From positions 1 to 35,304 of the forward strand of contig JAGQSO010000228.1 in assembly GCA_020439505.1 (NCBI GenBank): 35,304 nt of DNA. The letters run 5' to 3'. Below the pieces are notes generated by a model that saw nothing but the letters and a program-made list of their open reading frames with translations, was not told the DNA's origin and ran no database searches. Shown here in pieces: positions 1 to 7,458 of this stretch. Within the stretch, counting starts at the first letter, position 1. Each line of letters opens with the position of its first letter. Source of the DNA: Acidimicrobiales bacterium. GTDB lineage: Bacteria > Actinomycetota > Acidimicrobiia > Acidimicrobiales > Iamiaceae. Position numbers and translations under genes: made by a program.

Positions 1-2
1 CC

Positions 3-332
3 TATAACGACACCTACGGCCATCCCGCCGGCGACGTTCTGCTCCGTGAGTTCGCGCTGTCGCTCAGGTCATGCGTCAGGGCCAGCGACTTCGTGGCCCG
101 CTATGGCGGCGAAGAGTTCTGTCTCGTCCTCCCAGACTCGTCGGCGGACGGCGCGGTCGCACTGATCGAGCAGTTGCGTTCCCGACTCTCCTCGCCCGAC
201 AACAAGGTGGCGTTCTCCGCCGGGGTCGCCACCCGAGAGGCGGGCGAGTCCGCCGAGTCACTCATCGAGCGGGCCGACAACGCCCTCTACCGCGCCAAGG
301 GCACCGGCAAGGATCGCACCGTCGTCGACTGA
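3..332 (+). CDS. Diguanylate cyclase GGDEF domain, C-terminal part (5' end outside window)
   Basis: This is the last 109 codons of a gene that enters from the left edge; the frame is open from base 3. The opening residues YNDTYGHPAGD are the conserved helix that precedes the active site in GGDEF domains. The signature is GGEEF, a functional variant. RASD lies five residues before the signature, which matches the RxxD inhibitory I-site for product feedback by cyclic di-GMP. The tail ADNALYRAKGTGKDR is the usual end of the domain. The family condenses two GTP into c-di-GMP. Any sensory or membrane part is outside the window, so the input is unknown. The stop TGA is at 330-332, and the next gene converges on it from the right. 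Confidence 0.92.
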   Translation, partial: YNDTYGHPAGDVLLREFALSLRSCVRASDFVARYGGEEFCLVLPDSSADGAVALIEQLRSRLSSPDNKVAFSAGVATREAGESAESLIERADNALYRAKGTGKDRTVVD

Positions 333-374
333 CACCCAGGAGACTCACGCCGTCTCATTGCCCGCAGGTGACGA

Positions 375-1322
375 TCATTGGCCGAAGGTGACGACGACCT
401 TACCGAGCTTGCCCGACATCGCGAGGTGTTCATAGGCGGCGTCGATGTCGCCCACATCGAAGGTGGCAGCGACCGGGACCTCGATGCGGCCCTCCGCCAA
501 CAGGGGAAGGACATGTCTACCCACTGCCTGTACCGCCGCGGCCCGCCCCTCGAGCGGCCGAGCCCTCAGCGTGGATCCGAGAATCCTCCCCCTCACCGCC
601 ATCAGCGCCAGGAGATCCACCTCGGCTCGACCACCACGACTCACCCCGATGACCACGATCCGACCGCCACTGGCCAGCGACGTCAGATCCTCGGCGAGGT
701 TGACCGCCCCCAAGGTCTCCAACACGACGTCGAAGGGACCGTGAGCACCGAAGCCGTCAACCTCTACCACCAGATCGGCCCCGAGGGCCTCGACCGCCGA
801 CCGACGGTGCGGGCCTCGGACCGTGGCCACCACCTGGGCCCCCGCCACCCTGGCCAGCTGGACCGCCGCCGTCCCCACGCCTCCGGCTGCGGCGTGGATG
901 CAAACGGTCTCGCCCAGTCCGAGCGCGGCCTGGGTGAACAGGGCGTCATGGGCGGTGATGAACACCTCACAGAATCCGCCGGCCTCGGCCCAGCCGAGAC
1001 GGTCGGGAACTTTTAGTACGCAGCTCTCGTGGACCGCGAGCAGTTCGGCCTGACCGCCACCGCCCACGAGGGCCATCACACGGTCGCCGATGGCGAACCG
1101 ACTGGTTCCCGGACCGAGGGCCACGACCTCACCGGCCGCTTCCAACCCAGGGACGTCGGGCGGCGATCCCGGTGGTGCGGGATAGAAGCCTCGTCGTTGA
1201 AGTGCGTCGGCCGGGTTCAGCCCCGCCGCCCGGACCGAGATCAAGACCTCACCCGGGCCGGGAACCGGGTCGGGACGCTCGACGATGACAAGAGCCGACT
1301 CCGCGATGGTTACGACGCGCAT
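375..1322 (-). CDS. Zinc-free MDR-family NAD(P)H:quinone oxidoreductase
   Basis: A 315-residue medium-chain dehydrogenase/reductase of the quinone oxidoreductase (Qor/PIG3) branch. The N-terminal GroES-like domain carries GLNPADALQRRGFYP (residues 34-48) and a VPGLEAAGEV block (57-66). The Rossmann part has AAGGVGTAAVQLA (145-157), the nucleotide-binding loop in this branch. The structural and catalytic zinc cysteine clusters of alcohol dehydrogenases are absent, which favours NADPH-dependent quinone or enone reduction in the cytoplasm. The length is normal for the family. The ATG at 1322 is 70 bp from the start-distal end of the helicase gene on the same strand, so the two could share a transcript. 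The true substrate cannot be read from sequence. Confidence 0.9.
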   Translation of the reverse strand: MRVVTIAESALVIVERPDPVPGPGEVLISVRAAGLNPADALQRRGFYPAPPGSPPDVPGLEAAGEVVALGPGTSRFAIGDRVMALVGGGGQAELLAVHESCVLKVPDRLGWAEAGGFCEVFITAHDALFTQAALGLGETVCIHAAAGGVGTAAVQLARVAGAQVVATVRGPHRRSAVEALGADLVVEVDGFGAHGPFDVVLETLGAVNLAEDLTSLASGGRIVVIGVSRGGRAEVDLLALMAVRGRILGSTLRARPLEGRAAAVQAVGRHVLPLLAEGRIEVPVAATFDVGDIDAAYEHLAMSGKLGKVVVTFGQ

Positions 1323-1391
1323 GGCTTGTTTCTAATGCTCCCGTGGTCCCCGAACAGGCCGCCAACGATGCCGGTCACCGCACGGAGACAG

Positions 1392-2996
1392 TTACCGGCG
1401 GCGTTTGGGCTTGCGGAGCTCGGACGGGTCTATACCCGCCGCGATCTGGGCTTCGCGTTTGGCCTTACGCCGTGATGCCCCGCTCGGGCGCACCTTGTCC
1501 GAGCCCGACACCACCCGCTCGAAGGCATCACCCCCGGGCTTTCCCGGCCTGTCCCGCCGCGACGCGACCGGCGTCGATCCGTTGCCGGCCGACGCGTTGG
1601 TCCGGGTACGGCCCGCCTTAGGCGACGGACCGGAATGAGCCGGTTTCGGCTCGACCCGCGGCCGTTTGTCACCCGAGGCACGCCGAGAGGAGTCGGCGCC
1701 GCCGGCCTTCGCCTTCTGGGCTCTGGGTCTCTCCGAAGCGGGTTTGTGGGGCCGGTGAGGTCCGGCTTCGCGCTGAGCCGGAGGCGGTTTCGACGACCGG
1801 CGTTCCGTCGGCCCTTGTTCGCGGCGCGGCCGTCGACCTCCGGATCGTTCAGGGGCCGATGACTCCCTGCGATCGGACCGTTTCATGAGCGGCAGGTCCA
1901 GCACCGCCGGGTCGCACGGTTCGACGGTCAGCCCGACCTGTTTCGCCAGCTTCACCGCGTCGCGCCGCTGGGCGGCGCCGAGCAGGGCTACCACCGTTCC
2001 GTCGGCTCCGGCTCGACCGGTACGTCCCGACCGGTGGACGTAGTCCTTGTGGTCTGCGGGCAGGTCGTAGTGGACAACGCAGTTCACGCCCTCCACGTGG
2101 ATCCCGCGGGCAGCCACATCGGTGGCGACCAGTGCTGCCACACGACGGTCGTGGAAATCCCGCAGCGCCCGCTCCCGTTGGCCCTGGCTGCGGCTTCCGT
2201 GGATGGCGGCAGCCTTCACCCCGGCGGCGTTGAGCTGCCGGGCGATCCGGTCGGCACCGTGACGGGTGCGTGAGAAGACCACCGTCGCCCCGACCCGCTC
2301 CACGATCTCGGCTGTCAGTTGTAGGCGGGCTTGGCGTTCGGCTACCCACAGGTGGTGGGTGATGTCCCCGGCGGGCTCTTCGGCCAGTTCGTGGACCACA
2401 GGGTGGTCCTGGTAGTCGCGCACCAGGGCGGCCACCGCGTCGTCCAGGGTGGCCGAGAACAGCAACGTCTGGCGACGGGGAGCCGTCTGGTCCAACAGGC
2501 GACGGACATCGGGCAGGAACCCCATGTCGGCCATCCGGTCCGCCTCGTCGACGACCACGAAGTCGGTGGAACGAAGGTCACAGGCCTTCTTTTCGATCAC
2601 GTCCAGGAGCCGTCCGGGACACGCGACCACGATGTCCACCCCACTCCGAAGTGCCTTCAGTTGCGGTTCGATACGGGCGCCGCCGTAGACCGCCAGCACC
2701 CGCAGGTCACCGCTGATCATCCGAACCTCGTCCGCGACCTGCAGCGCCAGCTCGCGGGTCGGGGTGAGGATCAGCCCGTGGGGCTTCTTGGGAGCGGACC
2801 GCGTGACCGAAGCAACCATCGGTATGGCGAAGGCGAGGGTCTTCCCCGAGCCGGTGTGGGCCTTGCCGCACAGATCCCGACCGGCGAGAGCATCAGCGAT
2901 CGTCGCGGCCTGGATCGGGAACGGCTCTTCGATCCCGTTGGCCACGAGGCGGGCGACAAGAGCCGGGGGTACGCCCAGCGACGCGAATCCAGACAT
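1392..2996 (-). CDS. DEAD-box ATP-dependent RNA helicase with long basic tail
   Basis: A 534-residue helicase with every core motif in order: Q motif (PFPIQ, 25-29), motif I AHTGSGKT (46-53), Ia PTREL (79-83), Ib CPGR (126-129, where TPGR is usual), II DEAD (150-153), III SAT (181-183), IV VVFSRT (239-244), V ATDVAARGI (291-299) and VI HRSGRTGR (321-328). From about residue 370 to the end it is low-complexity and rich in Arg, Lys, Pro and Ser, as in RhlE-type helicases, where such tails bind RNA non-specifically. Likely roles are ribosome assembly, RNA unwinding or decay. The start is 6 bp from the stop of a 71-codon gene on the same strand, and no good Shine-Dalgarno is seen there, so translation is probably coupled. 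Confidence 0.95.
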   Translation of the reverse strand: MSGFASLGVPPALVARLVANGIEEPFPIQAATIADALAGRDLCGKAHTGSGKTLAFAIPMVASVTRSAPKKPHGLILTPTRELALQVADEVRMISGDLRVLAVYGGARIEPQLKALRSGVDIVVACPGRLLDVIEKKACDLRSTDFVVVDEADRMADMGFLPDVRRLLDQTAPRRQTLLFSATLDDAVAALVRDYQDHPVVHELAEEPAGDITHHLWVAERQARLQLTAEIVERVGATVVFSRTRHGADRIARQLNAAGVKAAAIHGSRSQGQRERALRDFHDRRVAALVATDVAARGIHVEGVNCVVHYDLPADHKDYVHRSGRTGRAGADGTVVALLGAAQRRDAVKLAKQVGLTVEPCDPAVLDLPLMKRSDRRESSAPERSGGRRPRREQGPTERRSSKPPPAQREAGPHRPHKPASERPRAQKAKAGGADSSRRASGDKRPRVEPKPAHSGPSPKAGRTRTNASAGNGSTPVASRRDRPGKPGGDAFERVVSGSDKVRPSGASRRKAKREAQIAAGIDPSELRKPKRRR

Positions 2997-3002
2997 GACG
3001 GG

Positions 3003-3218
3003 TCAGCTGGCGGCGTTGAGCCGGTACCACTCGCCGACGGCTTCGCTCCAACGCGAACGTTGGTCAGCGGTCAGTGCGCTCTGGTTGGCGTCGGTGAGCA
3101 CAAACCCACATCGGCGGACTGCGAACACCTGGGCCGGATGGAAGCCGGCCCGCTCCATCGCATCGGTGAGTGTTCGGGAGATCTCCACCGGTCCGGTCTT
3201 GGGCTCCTCCTCGAACAT
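3003..3218 (-). CDS. Small uncharacterised protein upstream of the helicase (71 aa)
   Basis: I do not recognise this family. The 71-residue product starts MFEEEPKTGPVEISRTLTDA and contains the block AGFHPAQVFAVRRCGFVLTD, which looks like a compact alpha/beta fold; there is no signal peptide or membrane segment. I chose the ATG at 3218 because a TAACGT hexamer (3231-3226) lies 7 nt upstream, the same spacing seen before many starts in this window. Longer starts back to 3350 would place that hexamer inside the gene. Its stop is 6 bp from the helicase ATG, so the two form an operon, and a role near RNA metabolism is only a guess by association. Confidence 0.6.
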   Translation of the reverse strand: MFEEEPKTGPVEISRTLTDAMERAGFHPAQVFAVRRCGFVLTDANQSALTADQRSRWSEAVGEWYRLNAAS

Positions 3219-3225
3219 GACGATC

Positions 3226-3231
3226 ACGTTA
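3226..3231 (-). promoter_or_regulatory. -10 hexamer TAACGT, leaderless-type
   Basis: TAACGT on the minus strand ends 7 nt before the ATG at 3218. This fits a TANNNT -10 element with transcription starting at or next to the start codon. No convincing -35 box is seen. It would drive the small-protein and helicase operon. Confidence 0.45.
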
Positions 3232-3326
3232 CGACACGGGAGGCGTTTCGACATAATCGATTTCGGAACCGTCTCCCACAACTCTGATCGGACCGATCGG
3301 CCGACCGGCCATGCTAAGAGTGCACG

Positions 3327-5006
3327 GTGGATCCACAGACCACTGTGCAACCGTCACCGGCGCCAGACGCGACCGCCGGCCAAGTCGATCATGACGCCCG
3401 GGAACACCCAGACCCGGTGTCGTTGTCGGAGACCCTGGCGAACCGCCTGTTCCTAGCCGCGTGCGTCCTGACCGTTCCTCTGGTCATCCTCGTCTTCGGA
3501 AGAGACCAGTGGTTCCAGGCCGACGAATGGTTCGTCCTGGCCCGGCCCGACGGGTTCCCCCAGGTCTTCGAGCCCAACGCCGGCACCCACTGGGTGATGT
3601 GGCCTCGACTTCTCTACGCCGCCCTCTGGCCGGTGGTGGGAATGCACTCCTACTGGCCCTACCAGGTCCCCAACGTCGTACTCCACGTCGTCGCGGTGGC
3701 GATGCTTCGAGTCGTGATGCGCCGCAGCGGAGTAGGGCCCTGGCTCGCTACCGCGGCAGCCACCCCGATGCTCCTGTTCGGAGCGGGACCACAGGCCATC
3801 ATCTTCGGCTTCCAGGTCGGGTTCACCGGCTCCCTGGCTTGGAGCATGGTCCAGTTGGTGGCAGCCGACCACGACGATCCCTCGCGGCGTCGACTCGTAC
3901 TGGCTCTCGCCGCCGGTTTGTTGGCGGTCACCTCCTCGGGCGTGGGCGTGGTCACGACGGTCATGGTGGGACTCGGGCTGTTCCTACGGTGGGGATGGCG
4001 CCGAGCCGCGTTTCAGGCGGTTCCTCCGGTCGTCCTCTACGGGGTGTGGGCCGCGGTCCAACAGGTCCAGTCAACGGTGGACCGCAAGCCCACCGTCGAT
4101 CAGATCATCCGTTGGGTGAGGGTGAGTGTGGCATCCACGTTCACTGCCATCTCCCATTTCGAGGTTCTGGGCTGGCTGCTGGCGGTGTTGATCATCGTCG
4201 GTCTCGTGTTGGCCTTCGGACCGGGCCGGGACATGAGTTGGGCCGACTTGCGCCACCAATGGGCGATTCCGGCCGCGATGTTCGTCACGATCTTCCTCTT
4301 CTCGGTGAACACGGCTCTGGGTCGCTTCTACGAAGGTGATACCGGTGCCCAGACCGGTCGGTATCTGTACCTGCAGGCCTTCCTCCTCCTGCCACTGGTC
4401 GCCCGGTGTGCCCAGGAGATCTCCCGTCGTTGGCCAGTGACCACCCCCGTGCTGGCCATGGTGCTGTTGTTGCCGGTCCCCTTCAACCTGAAGGGCTTCG
4501 ATTCGGACTTCCTCCGCACCTACGCCGCGCAGAGGTCCTACGTGCTGACCACCGCGGTACGGATGCCCTTCGCCCGAGACGTTCCCCGCTCGGTCCACCC
4601 CGTACCCGACAAGTACGACGGCCCAGGGCTGAACATCGGCTTCCTGCTCGACGCGCAACGGGCCGGCAGGCTCGAACCCTCGACGATTCCGTTGACCCCG
4701 ATGGTGGTCAACGAGTTCCGGTTGCGACTCGGCTTCTCCGAGTCACACGGCGTGACCCTCGAAGACCTCGCCACGTGCGAGAAGCTCCTCGAGCCCACCG
4801 TCATCACACCCGCGGTGGGCGACGAGCTCGCCTTCACCGGGCCGTTCGTGGCGAGCACCGTCGACGAAGCCGGTGACCGTTCGTCGGCCCACGTCTGGTT
4901 CGTCCCCGCCGACAACGGCTCCCTGTTCACCACCTTCCTGCCCGACCTGCGCATCGAGGTCAAACCGGCCACGGCCGACAGGGTGAGCATCTGCACCGTC
5001 AAATAG
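3327..5006 (+). CDS. Polytopic membrane protein, GT-C glycosyltransferase-like
   Basis: A 559-residue protein with a 40-residue cytoplasmic N-terminus, a first membrane helix at about 41-58, roughly ten further hydrophobic segments, and a soluble C-terminal part from about 395. Just after helix 1 comes WFQADEWF (62-69). An acidic pair in the first outer loop is typical of GT-C glycosyltransferases, where it is catalytic. HSYWPYQ (107-113) and GRYLYLQ (344-350) are shared with the protein at 7459-9123. I infer transfer of a sugar from a lipid carrier on the outer face, but donor and acceptor are unknown. The start is GTG at 3327, with TAAGAGT just upstream. It is divergent from the helicase operon. 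Confidence 0.7.
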   Translation: MDPQTTVQPSPAPDATAGQVDHDAREHPDPVSLSETLANRLFLAACVLTVPLVILVFGRDQWFQADEWFVLARPDGFPQVFEPNAGTHWVMWPRLLYAALWPVVGMHSYWPYQVPNVVLHVVAVAMLRVVMRRSGVGPWLATAAATPMLLFGAGPQAIIFGFQVGFTGSLAWSMVQLVAADHDDPSRRRLVLALAAGLLAVTSSGVGVVTTVMVGLGLFLRWGWRRAAFQAVPPVVLYGVWAAVQQVQSTVDRKPTVDQIIRWVRVSVASTFTAISHFEVLGWLLAVLIIVGLVLAFGPGRDMSWADLRHQWAIPAAMFVTIFLFSVNTALGRFYEGDTGAQTGRYLYLQAFLLLPLVARCAQEISRRWPVTTPVLAMVLLLPVPFNLKGFDSDFLRTYAAQRSYVLTTAVRMPFARDVPRSVHPVPDKYDGPGLNIGFLLDAQRAGRLEPSTIPLTPMVVNEFRLRLGFSESHGVTLEDLATCEKLLEPTVITPAVGDELAFTGPFVASTVDEAGDRSSAHVWFVPADNGSLFTTFLPDLRIEVKPATADRVSICTVK

Positions 5007-5026
5007 GGCCTCGACCGGACCCCATG

Positions 5027-5032
5027 TAGCTT
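5027..5032 (+). promoter_or_regulatory. -10 hexamer TAGCTT before menB
   Basis: TAGCTT ends 8 nt before the menB ATG at 5041, within the 34-bp gap after the upstream gene. It matches the TANNNT pattern repeated in this window and suggests menB has its own near-leaderless promoter. No Shine-Dalgarno is evident. Confidence 0.4.
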
Positions 5033-5040
5033 GCCGAGCC

Positions 5041-5967
5041 ATGACCGAAACCAACCCAGGGCCCGCCGTCTCTGAGATCTTTGACCCCGGAGCTTGGGAA
5101 CCCGTCGCCGGGTTCGAGGGGCTCCGCGACATCACCTACCACCGGGCGACCGACGTCGGAGCGGTCAGGATCGCCTTCGACCGACCGGAGGTCCGCAACG
5201 CCTTCCGCCCGTCCACCGTCGACGAGCTCTACCGCGCCCTCGACCACGCCCGACAGTCCTCCGACGTGGGTTGCGTGCTGCTGACCGGCAACGGCCCGTC
5301 ACCCCGTGACGGTGGCTGGGCGTTCTGTTCGGGTGGTGACCAGCGGATAAGGGGACGCGACGGCTACCGCTACGCCGAGGGGGACACGGCGGCCACCATC
5401 GACCCCGCTCGGTCCGGTCGCCTGCACATCCTGGAGGTGCAGCGTCTCATCCGCACCATGCCCAAGGTCGTCATCTGTCTGGTGTCGGGCTGGGCGGCCG
5501 GAGGTGGCCACAGCCTCCACGTGGTGTGCGACCTGACCCTGGCCAGCCGAGAACAGGCCCGGTTCCGCCAGACCGATGCCGACGTGGCCAGCTTCGACGG
5601 AGGGTTCGGCTCGGCTTACCTCGCCCGCCAGGTCGGCCAGAAGTTCGCCCGTGAGATCTTCTTCCTCGGCGACACCTACAGCGCCGAGGACGCCCACCGC
5701 ATGGGCATGGTCAACGCCGTGGTCCCCCACGCCGACCTCGAGAAGGTGGGTCTCGAGTGGGCCCGCAAGGTGATGGGCAAGAGCCCGACCGCCCAACGGA
5801 TGCTCAAGTACTCCTTCAACCTGATCGACGACGGTCTGGTCGGCCAGCAGGTGTTCGCCGGTGAGGCGACGCGCCTCGCCTACATGACCGACGAAGCGGC
5901 CGAGGGTCGCGACTCGTTCCTCGAGAAACGTGACCCGGACTGGTCATCCTTCCCCTGGCACTACTGA
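5041..5967 (+). CDS. menB: 1,4-dihydroxy-2-naphthoyl-CoA synthase (MenB)
   Basis: A 308-residue crotonase-fold enzyme that closes the second ring of the menaquinone head group from o-succinylbenzoyl-CoA. Diagnostic blocks are FCSGGDQRIRGRDGYRY (95-111) and SGWAAGGGHSLHVVCDL (149-165), which form the oxyanion hole and CoA pocket, and QTDADVASFDGGFGSAYL (177-194). The Asp in QTDAD marks the bicarbonate-independent type, as in mycobacteria, and the Asp in SFDGG is catalytic. The C-terminal GEATRLAYMTDEA supplies the tyrosine that acts on the neighbouring subunit in the hexamer. The length matches the actinobacterial form. No other men gene is in the window, so menB stands alone here. It points to menaquinone-based respiration. 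Confidence 0.97.
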   Translation: MTETNPGPAVSEIFDPGAWEPVAGFEGLRDITYHRATDVGAVRIAFDRPEVRNAFRPSTVDELYRALDHARQSSDVGCVLLTGNGPSPRDGGWAFCSGGDQRIRGRDGYRYAEGDTAATIDPARSGRLHILEVQRLIRTMPKVVICLVSGWAAGGGHSLHVVCDLTLASREQARFRQTDADVASFDGGFGSAYLARQVGQKFAREIFFLGDTYSAEDAHRMGMVNAVVPHADLEKVGLEWARKVMGKSPTAQRMLKYSFNLIDDGLVGQQVFAGEATRLAYMTDEAAEGRDSFLEKRDPDWSSFPWHY

Positions 5968-6016
5968 AGATCCCAGATGTGAGCCACCGGGCCCCGCCGC
6001 CACCTACCGTCGACGG

Positions 6017-7345
6017 TCAGGGGGCTTGGTCGGCCGCCTCTGCCTCGGCCTTGGTCATGTGGCCTTCCTGGACCCTCACCGTCTCCAAGAAGCGGTCCAC
6101 GGCATCGAGGGTGAACAGCGTCCGGGGCGAGTCGAACAGCTCGTAGGCATGTTGAGCTCCGGGTAGTTCCACGTAGACGACCGGCTTCTTGGATTCCGCT
6201 CGGAGCATGGATACGAACGATCGCGCCTGCTCCACCGGCACCAGAGTGTCGTTCGAACCGTGGATGACCATGAATGGCGGGGCGTCGGGGCGCACCCACG
6301 TCATGGTCGATGCGAACTCCCAGACGTCTCGGGCCTCGGACAGCTTGCTCTTGAGCACCAGCCGGGCCAGAACCGGCTCCATGTCGGCCCGGCCGGTCCC
6401 GTCGCGGTTCACCCAGTCGTAGACGCCGTAGAAGGGGACGGCCGCCACCACCGAGGTGTCCGCCTCTTCGAAGCCGGGCTGGAACTCGGCTTCGTTGGCC
6501 GATAGCGCCGCCAACGACGACAGGTGTCCGCCGGCGGAGCCTCCGGTGATGGCCACGAAGTCCGGATCGCCGCCGTAGCTGGCGATGTTGGCCTTGACCC
6601 AGGCCAGGGCACGCTTCACGTCGATGATGTGGTCGGGCCAGGTCGCCCTGGGGCTCAGCCGATAGTTGATCGAGACCCCGATCCAACCACGCTCGGCCAG
6701 GTGGGCGAGCAGCGGCATGGCCTGCTGCTGCTTGTTCCCGATCACCCATCCGCCCCCGTGGACCTGAAGGATCACCGGTGCCCGCCCGTCGGCGGGCAGG
6801 TCGGGCCGGCGCCAGATGTCGAGTTGGTTCCGGGGCCCGGCCGGGCCGTAGCTGATGTTCGTCTCTCCTCGGGCGACGTAGCGGGCCCGAGTCTCCGCCA
6901 AGCCGGCGGGGCCACGAACCAGGCGTCGCCGTACCGTCGGTGCCTCGAAATCGGGAGCCACGGGCTGGTGGGCAAGGTCGAGGTCGTCACCCAGGCCGTC
7001 CCTGAGCGCGGATTCCATCAGGGCCCCGGTGTTCAGGGACTCACGCCACATCCGGACCAGCGTCATCCACGACACCAGCGACAAGCCGAGACCGGCGAGT
7101 CCCGCTGGCGAGCGGAATGCGCCCCGTCGAGCGAACCCGACGGTGGCGAGGGCTTGCCACCCCAACGCATGCAAGGGCATCTCCGACGTCGGGTACCCGG
7201 TGGCAAAGGCAAGCACGCCGGCACCACCGTTTCGGGCCAGCGGCTTACGACCGTTCGCGGTGTTCAGGGCACCCAATGCAGCCGAAGCCAGGAAGGCCCT
7301 ACCTGCTCGTCGGTGGTCATGGTTGGAAGGGGGACGCGAGGCCAT
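6017..7345 (-). CDS. Alpha/beta hydrolase, HSL-type esterase with N-terminal hydrophobic region
   Basis: A 442-residue protein. The catalytic domain holds the oxyanion-hole motif HGGGW (196-200), nucleophile Ser270 in GGSAGG, Asp366 in HGSNDTLVP and His399 in GAQHAYE. This is the arrangement of hormone-sensitive-lipase-like carboxylesterases. The first 110 residues contain two or three hydrophobic stretches, so the enzyme is probably membrane-anchored. I chose the ATG at 7345; an in-frame TTG at 7396 would add 17 residues that do not resemble a leader. Likely substrates are short acyl esters or lipids. It converges with menB, whose stop is 49 bp away. Confidence 0.88.
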   Translation of the reverse strand: MASRPPSNHDHRRAGRAFLASAALGALNTANGRKPLARNGGAGVLAFATGYPTSEMPLHALGWQALATVGFARRGAFRSPAGLAGLGLSLVSWMTLVRMWRESLNTGALMESALRDGLGDDLDLAHQPVAPDFEAPTVRRRLVRGPAGLAETRARYVARGETNISYGPAGPRNQLDIWRRPDLPADGRAPVILQVHGGGWVIGNKQQQAMPLLAHLAERGWIGVSINYRLSPRATWPDHIIDVKRALAWVKANIASYGGDPDFVAITGGSAGGHLSSLAALSANEAEFQPGFEEADTSVVAAVPFYGVYDWVNRDGTGRADMEPVLARLVLKSKLSEARDVWEFASTMTWVRPDAPPFMVIHGSNDTLVPVEQARSFVSMLRAESKKPVVYVELPGAQHAYELFDSPRTLFTLDAVDRFLETVRVQEGHMTKAEAEAADQAP

Positions 7346-7458
7346 GGCCCCATTGAACCATCTTCCACGGCACCTCCCCGAACCGTCATTGACCAAACCA
7401 ACCCAATGAGAGCCACGGTTCAGGCTTTGACGGCATCAGAAGCGTCGAAGGAAAATCC

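Noticed and set aside
6006..6017. A perfect 12-bp palindrome ACCGTCGACGGT between menB and the hydrolase gene.
   Set aside because: It has no loop-forming spacer and no U-tract, so it is not a good terminator, and a single short palindrome in high-G+C DNA is weak evidence for an operator.
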